This document shows positions 58,550-64,000 of a stretch of DNA of 64,000 nucleotides, in pieces; the first letter of the stretch is position 1, and each line of letters starts with the position of its first letter. Under the pieces are notes generated by a model. The model worked only from the letters and a program-made list of their open reading frames with translations, ran no database searches and was not told the origin of the DNA. The stretch covers positions 131,759,735-131,823,734 of the forward strand of contig OY987298.1 of the NCBI GenBank assembly GCA_963920635.1, in the 5' to 3' direction. The position numbers were made by a program, and so were the translations under genes. The DNA comes from Pseudeuparius sepicola. Its lineage: Eukaryota; Arthropoda; Insecta; Coleoptera; Anthribidae.

Positions 58550-59410
58550 GAGTATTATAAAAGATTTATAATTATTACTTTAATTTTTAATTGGGCTTTT
58601 CGCCACAGGAACCTGAATAAAACTGATTAAAAGACGATTTTTTCAAGTTGCCAGGAAAATTCATAAATACCTAACACTAAAAGAACGAAACATTGAACGT
58701 TAAAGGTGGATTTTTAAACTCGACGTTTGCGTTGGCGCTCGCCGTTGCCGTTTGCGTCGAAAATTCAATCCCAATATTTTACGTGTAACCATTTATAAAA
58801 TGCCGTCGAATGCTGCCGTCTGCGTCCGATGCCGTCCGAGATTAACTAATTTCATCTTTTTCACGTTCCGTCGTTCACATTTCTGGACGCAAACTGCGAA
58901 GGTCACCGTCAACTTCGAGCGCCGACGCAAACGTCGAGTTTATAAATCCACCTTAACTCTAAAAGTAACTTCAACATCTTTTTTCTGAGCTTTCGGAGAA
59001 TAAATCTTCCTCCTTTCTCAAAGACATTGTCAAGTCAAAATTATATGACAGAATAATAAATGTGAAGTTAAAGTGTCATGACAAAACGGAACAAATAACC
59101 TAACCACCTGTGGGATACCCTATGTTGTATCTAATTATCTAGACCAGTGATTATAATCACTGTCTATACTAACTTATCTTTGAATAACTGGTAATAATAT
59201 TTTCCTGAATTCCACTGAACATTCAGCAATACATATTATTATGTCCGTATTTCCTAGAATAAATGCTGATTCTTTCATTATTCGCCTATTTCCTACTTCC
59301 TCCTTGAGAATTGGTTGGGACATATCCCACAAAATTCTATGATTATTATTAAGAGAGTGTTCAAATATTTTTGACTTTGAAATTGGATTTTCCCTGATAT
59401 AATTTTTAAA
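58550..59410 (-). pseudogene. Penelope-like element relic, inverted copy
   Basis: On the minus strand, 59400-59220 encodes the GIY-YIG C-terminal stretch (K-S-K-I-F-E-H-S then I-L-W-D) seen in the plus-strand copy at 61156-61450. The 3' flank to 58550 matches 61500-61640 plus 63890-64000 in inverse. A Harbinger-type MITE interrupts it at 58704-58953. Confidence 0.65.
58704..58953. mobile_element. PIF/Harbinger-type MITE with TAA TSD
   Basis: Tips AGGTGGATTTTTAAACTCGA and near inverse. TAA flanks both sides (58701-58703 and 58954-58956). The inverted Penelope copy keeps the empty site ('ttgagttaacgttcaaag' at 61599-61616). The TAA duplication fits Harbinger. The interior is rich in GCCGT and GCGTC words. 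Confidence 0.8.
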
Positions 59411-59547
59411 CGAACGTTAAGTGATGTATAATAATTATTATACGCAATATATTAGACTATCAAAAGTAAAGATGTCGCGAGATTTTCGTGTGTAAATTTC
59501 TTTTATAGAAAAATACATTTTCTATTTAAAATTAATTTTAAGATATA

Positions 59548-59781
59548 CTGGGTGTCTCACGACGAACTGCCGCGATCGATTTGGCAGAACTTACATAACT
59601 ATTTAATTTCTCCTATATGGAAGCCTTTATTATTTAATTGATGTTGGTTTCTTTGTAGAAGGGGATCTACTTTAGTGGAATGTGTTGACATTTTGATAAT
59701 AAATAAATACAGAGTGATAAAAAATTTCCAAAGTCTATTTTCCGAGAAATTGATCGCGGCAGTTCGTCGTGGGACACCCTG
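59548..59781. mobile_element. Short MITE CTGGGTGTCTCACGACGAAC
   Basis: Both ends share CTCACGACGAACTGCCGCGATCGAT in inverse form (the right one 'atcgcggcagttcgtcgtgg'), with TA flanks. It is 234 bp long and non-coding. Confidence 0.85.
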
Positions 59782-59950
59782 TATATATTCCTGCGACAAG
59801 CTTTTATATCATATACAGTTGTATAATGTAACAAAATTATGGGTTTGCCTTGGTTTGATTTATTATAAAGTTTATTTTCTTATTTTCAGAACATTTAAAT
59901 AAAAGCTTGTTTTTAAAAATATTTTTTACTATTAATTTTATTTTCAACTT

Positions 59951-60180
59951 TTTAGTTCTACTCTTCAAGCCCTTTCATTTCATGCTCATATTAAGGGAAA
60001 AGAAAATGTAATCCGCCGTATTAGAGCGGCGGCCATATTGAAGTTAGTGTGATGTCACTAACTTTATCGTTTTCTACTCTTCAAGCCCTTTCATTTGATA
60101 CCCATATTAAGGGAGTTGACAAAAAAATACATCATCCGCCATTTTGTGGCGACGGCCATTTTGAAAGTATTACAATATTG
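59951..60180 (+). repeat. Two tandem units of about 115 bp
   Basis: 'ctactcttcaagccctttcattt' begins each unit (59958 and 60074), followed by 'catattaaggga', 'atccgcc' and 'cggccat.ttga'. Function unknown. Confidence 0.75.
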
Positions 60181-60539
60181 AGTATTGTACATTGTATTGT
60201 CACCGGAACTAAAGGTGTATGCAAAATTTCAGCTCAATCGTATGTCAGGAAGTGGTTCTAATTCAGCTTGCAAGATTTGACCTAAACAGCATACATTGCA
60301 AATTAAATAAAAGCTTGTAAAATATGTTAAACCATTTTTGCGTTAGACAATTTGAAGAACTTCTTATCTAGTAGGTAATTTAAAATATCTTTGCTCTAAA
60401 TATTCTCGGAAATTTCTTTGTGGCGCAAACGGATCAATTTAATTTTTAGTTGTTTTTTTTGTCACAGAAACCTGAATCAAACTGATTAACTGATTAACAG
60501 CTCAGGCATTAGGTACCTGAGGAACTAGGACAAGAATGT

Positions 60540-61450
60540 AGAAAAATCAGGAATTATAGCACTTAAATCAGATAAAATAATTAAAATATTATCAGCAGAT
60601 AGGGGAAATACAATCGTTATTTTAAAGAAAACTGTGTAAGATAATAAATTAAATGATTTATTAAATAAAGGAACTTTTCAGGATTGCCAACAAAACAACA
60701 ATGCTAGTAGAATACAGAAATAAATGTGGTGGGCCCACCCAGTAAATTTAACTATTCCTTATATTCCTGGATTATCATATAAGTGAAAGCACAAAGGCAA
60801 TCTTTTTAATGCCAAGACAGCATTTAAAACCAAAAACACAAGATCGACGCTAGTGAAAACGAAACCATTTAATGAGAATGAGGTACAAAGTTCAAACAAT
60901 TAGTTATAAAATTCCTATACCGTACTTTCACCGTTTTAGTAGACATAGCCATGGCTGGGCGGCGCGCCGCCGTGTATTCGGCTAGGTTCGTCAGTCGTTG
61001 GCGGGGGGCGGGGCGTGTTTTTTGCTCGCAAAACTCGACTGATAAGCGGTGCGAGACTACTGTGTACTCCCCCCGCCAACGACTGACAAACCTAGCTGGA
61101 CGCACGGCGACGCACGGCATATTCTCCTATGTCTACTAAAACGGTGAAAGTACGGTATAGTGAATGGCGAATGTTCTGTGTCGGGAAGACTTCTAAGCCA
61201 TGTAACATTCGTTTAAAAGAATATACGAATTGTATCAGGCAAAATCAAATTTCAAAGTCAAAAATATGTGAATACTCTTTTAATAACAATCATAGGATTT
61301 TGTGGGATAGGTCCCAACCAATTCTCAAAGAAAAAGTAGGAAATAGACGAAACATTAACTAAATTAAGGAATCGGCATTTATTCTAGGAAATACGGGCAA
61401 TTGTGTCGCTGAATATTCTGGGGAATTCAGTAAAATAATAATACCATTTA
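60540..61450 (+). pseudogene. Penelope-like element relic, RT start and GIY-YIG end
   Basis: From about 60590 the translation has A-D-R-G-N-T-I-V-I-L, L-N-K-G-T-F-Q and then L-T-I-P-Y-I-P-G-L-S. These are start and end landmarks of Penelope RT with the catalytic palm deleted between them. After the MITE at 60920-61155 it resumes with M-F-C-V-G-K-T-S-K-P, the GIY-YIG core, and S-K-I-C-E-Y-S-F-N-N-N-H-R-I-L-W-D. Stops are present. Same family as the inverted relic at 58550-59410. Confidence 0.75.
60920..61155. mobile_element. GC-rich 236-bp MITE inside the Penelope relic
   Basis: Perfect ends CCGTACTTTCACCGTTTTAG and inverse, with TA/TATA flanks. The interior is a GC-rich partial palindrome in which 'cgtcagtcgttggcgggggg' pairs with 'ccccccgccaacgactgac'. 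It lies directly before the GIY-YIG segment. Confidence 0.85.
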
Positions 61451-61642
61451 TTCAAAGAGAAGTTAATATAGATAACGGGTATCAGACAGGTGGCTACGTT
61501 ATTTGTTCTGTTGTGACTACACTTTAACTTGACATTTATCATTCTGTCATTTTATTTTGACCTGACAATATCTTTGAGAAAGGAGGAAGGTATTTTTTGA
61601 GTTAACGTTCAAAGTTTCGTTCTTTTAATGTTAGGTAGGTAT

Positions 61643-62649
61643 CAGGGACTCTTTAAAATAAGGGGACCCAGCATGTCACAGTCTATCACATAGGAAATGT
61701 GAAGCCTTGTTTTCTGTATATCTCCAAGGAGACCACATAAGTGGACTGGTACAAGGTTATGTTATATGTCAGTGTCCAAGTGCAATCAAGTTTTATGTGA
61801 CTTGCCAGTGCCATAGATTCCAAAGGAGGCAAAATATTTCCCATCACAATTCACAATTTTTAAGTTTTCTAACTTCCAGATAGTCAGTTAAAGGTAATGC
61901 GGCCGCCTGTAGTAGTCCCAATAATTGCAACCAGATTTTTCTTGTCTCACCTTTAGTAATCCTACAATTCCCATTACGTGGGCATTACGTATAAGTAAGT
62001 AGTTCAAAACAAAAATGGTATTTCCTAAATATTAAATTATTAAGCAGGTAGCTTCAGTCAGGTCTTTCTTTAAACAGTTTTTATCTACAACTATAAGTTT
62101 ATTTTACGTTTGTGAGGTACCTTGGGAGAGAAATAAAATTACAAAAATGAGCACCGAGAAAAACTACATGATTAGAACTAAGTACAAGACCTAATCTTAT
62201 TAGTCCATCCCGAAATCTGTGAAAGTTCTTTGGGTAGACACATTCAACAAGGGAAGAAAGTTCAAGTACACATATTATTACATATGGATTCAGGAACCTG
62301 GTAACAAGGTGCAATAGCGACAAATTCTCAAATAAGCAAAATCAGCACTGACTTACCTTACTTATATTACTTAAATTCCTGGAAATAATTGCAGGAAACC
62401 AAATTCAAATATAATATAAATTTGATTCATTTGGCACTTGCCATATTCTGTGTTTGTTGACAGAACATTGTCAAGTCATAATTTTTAGAAATCATATTAA
62501 TTTTTACTAACAATCAAAGTACCTGTTATATCCATAGATTCTCCAATAAAATTGCATAGTTGGCATCATTGAGACCATTAGAATGGAGAAAGAAACGGCC
62601 TCACTTTGGAAAGTATAATGCTGGGTCCCCTTACTTTAAAGGGTCCCTG
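61643..62649. mobile_element. Non-autonomous hAT element, 1007 bp
   Basis: Tips CAGGGACTCTTTAAAATAAG and the inverse of CAGGGACCCTTTAAAGTAAG; the TIRs extend 32 bp to GACCCAGCAT. The perfect 8-bp duplication GTAGGTAT lies at 61635-61642 and 62650-62657. No transposase is inside. It is the full-length relative of the 31-bp insertion at 17531-17561. Confidence 0.92.
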
Positions 62650-62661
62650 GTAGGTATTTAT

Positions 62662-63897
62662 ACAAAAAGAAAGTTAGCGGCTTTATGGGACTATAAATTT
62701 TGGCAACTGGTAATATCATACCAACATCCAAATTCTAATGGATGTGCGGGTGTTTTCATATTTGAATCGTTCGACAAGGTAGACTACGACAGCTGTTTCC
62801 CCTTATTAAGTTCATCAAGGCAGCCATAACCTTCCCGAACGACTCAAATCGAAACGGTAGCACTTATAATAGCGTAACTTGCGCTTGGAGGTGAGAAACC
62901 AACCAGTGGCGCCATCTAGTATCAAGCTGATAGTAGCAGAGTCGAAATTTCACAAAACATAGTAAACACCAACAAGAAAAAGTTAGGTTGGTGTTGAATC
63001 CAGAAAACTACAAAATAAATGTGAAGAAGAAGTGACACAGGAAACAGGCTCATTGGCCATTCACCACTGTATCTTCCAAATTTGTGGAAATCAACAAGGA
63101 TCTGGCCGGGAGCCCTAGCCTTGTGAAGCTTGCATCTTATAGCCGTAGAAATATTAAAAATGATGAACCTAATAAGGGGAAACAGCTGTCGTAGTCTACC
63201 TTGTCGAACGATTCAAATATGAAAACACCGGCACATCCATTAGAATTTGGATGTTGGTATGATATAACCAGTTGCCAAAATTTATAGTCCCATAAAGACG
63301 CTAACTTTCTTTTTGTAAAAATCTATTGGGGACGTGAAATTTTTATCATATTTTTAATATTTCTACGGCTATAAGATACAAGTTTCACAAGGATAGGGCT
63401 CCCGGCTAGATCCTTGTTGATTTCCACAAATTTGGAAGATACAGTAGTGAATGGCCAATGAGCCTGTTTCCTGTGTCTTCTTCTTCACATTTATTTTGTA
63501 GTTTTCTGGATTCAACACCAACCTAACTTTTTCTTGTTGGTGTTTACTATGTTTTGTGAAATTTCGGCTCTGGTACTATCAGCTTGATACTAGATGGCGC
63601 CACTGGTTGGTTTCTCACCTCCAAGTGCAAGTCACACTATTATAAGTGCTACCGTTTCGGTTTGAGTCGTTCGGGAAGGTTATGGCTGCCTTGATGAACC
63701 TAATAAGGGGAAACAGCTGTCGTAGTCTACCTTGTCGAACGATTCAAATACGAAAACAACACATCCATTATAATTTGGATGTTGGTATGATATTACCAGT
63801 TGCCAAAATTTATAGTCCCATAAAGCCGCTAACATTCTTTTTGTAAAAATCTATTGGGGACGTGAAATTTTTATCATCTTTTTAATATTTCTACGGC
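62662..63897. repeat. Foldback of dispersed repeat R
   Basis: 62665-63145 is the inverse of about 63345-63860, with a third partial direct copy at 63162-63340 between them. The direct repeat GTAGGTATTTAT flanks the whole (62650-62661 and 63898-63909), a likely 12-bp target duplication. The target lies in the 3' part of the Penelope relic, which resumes at 63910 and matches 58550-58670 in inverse. Confidence 0.7.
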
Positions 63898-64000
63898 GGT
63901 AGGTATTTATGAATTATCCTATGGCAACTTGAAAAAATTGTCTTCTAATCAGATTGATTCTGTGGCGAAAAACCCAATTAAAAGTTAAATAGACCTGTTT

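Noticed and set aside
60869..61139. Frames of 83 and 62 codons on both strands
   Set aside because: They are readings of the GC-rich palindromic MITE at 60920-61155.

Overview
The window is animal nuclear DNA, almost certainly from an insect and most likely a beetle with a repeat-rich genome. It is AT-rich and has no bacterial-style gene packing. The host genes carry spliceosomal introns with GT..AG borders. They belong to the ecdysteroid-kinase-like family (EcKL, CHK kinase-like, PF02958), which is expanded in insects. Most of the remaining sequence is transposable-element DNA: Tc1/mariner-type foldbacks with TA target duplications, hAT elements with 8-bp duplications, a Harbinger-type MITE, Penelope-like retroelement relics and a tRNA-derived insertion. 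The species assignment is an inference.

Layout. 1-8.4 kb: back-to-back MITEs and one hAT relic surround the first exon of EcKL gene 1 (6667-7452, minus), whose second exon is not in the window. 8.8-12.6 kb: a non-autonomous hAT, a Penelope relic, and a structurally complete 1.9-kb Tc1/mariner-superfamily element with an open 356-aa transposase inserted into that relic. 14.3-32.1 kb: a tandem segmental duplication (copy A1 about 14333-24517, copy A2 about 24998-32141). Each copy carries a two-exon EcKL gene (genes 2 and 3, 411 aa each). Each copy later gained different insertions, so the sister copy serves as an empty site and dates them as younger than the duplication. 33-41 kb: gene-poor, with two large TIR-bounded elements of unknown superfamily. 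42.4-43.7 kb: EcKL gene 4, with a 69-bp intron. 43.9-49.6 kb: a palindromic MITE, a broken DUF7869-type gene inside a TIR-bounded element, a 5' fragment of another EcKL gene and a foldback MITE. 49.6-55.4 kb: gene desert with a hAT relic and MITEs. 55.7-57.2 kb: EcKL gene 5. 58.5-64 kb: two inverted Penelope relics broken by a Harbinger MITE, a TA-flanked MITE, a hAT and a foldback.

All EcKL copies lie on the minus strand, share one phase-0 intron directly after the F-K-Y segment that follows the HGDxWxNN motif, and use DWQ as the second catalytic motif. This is a tandem family expanded by local duplication. Such enzymes are thought to phosphorylate ecdysteroids or detoxification products; the exact substrates cannot be read from sequence.

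The most unusual object is a 3.69-kb TIR-bounded insertion (16514-20203). It holds a reading frame with a signal peptide and a cysteine-rich body that I do not recognise. That frame is split by a 1.7-kb palindromic element with a 6-bp target duplication, and the two halves remain in frame across it. The insertion's terminal repeats carry CCAAT, TGACGT and TATAAATA motifs pointing outward, and next to an internal end copy sits a 31-bp hAT-like micro-insertion with its own perfect 8-bp target duplication.
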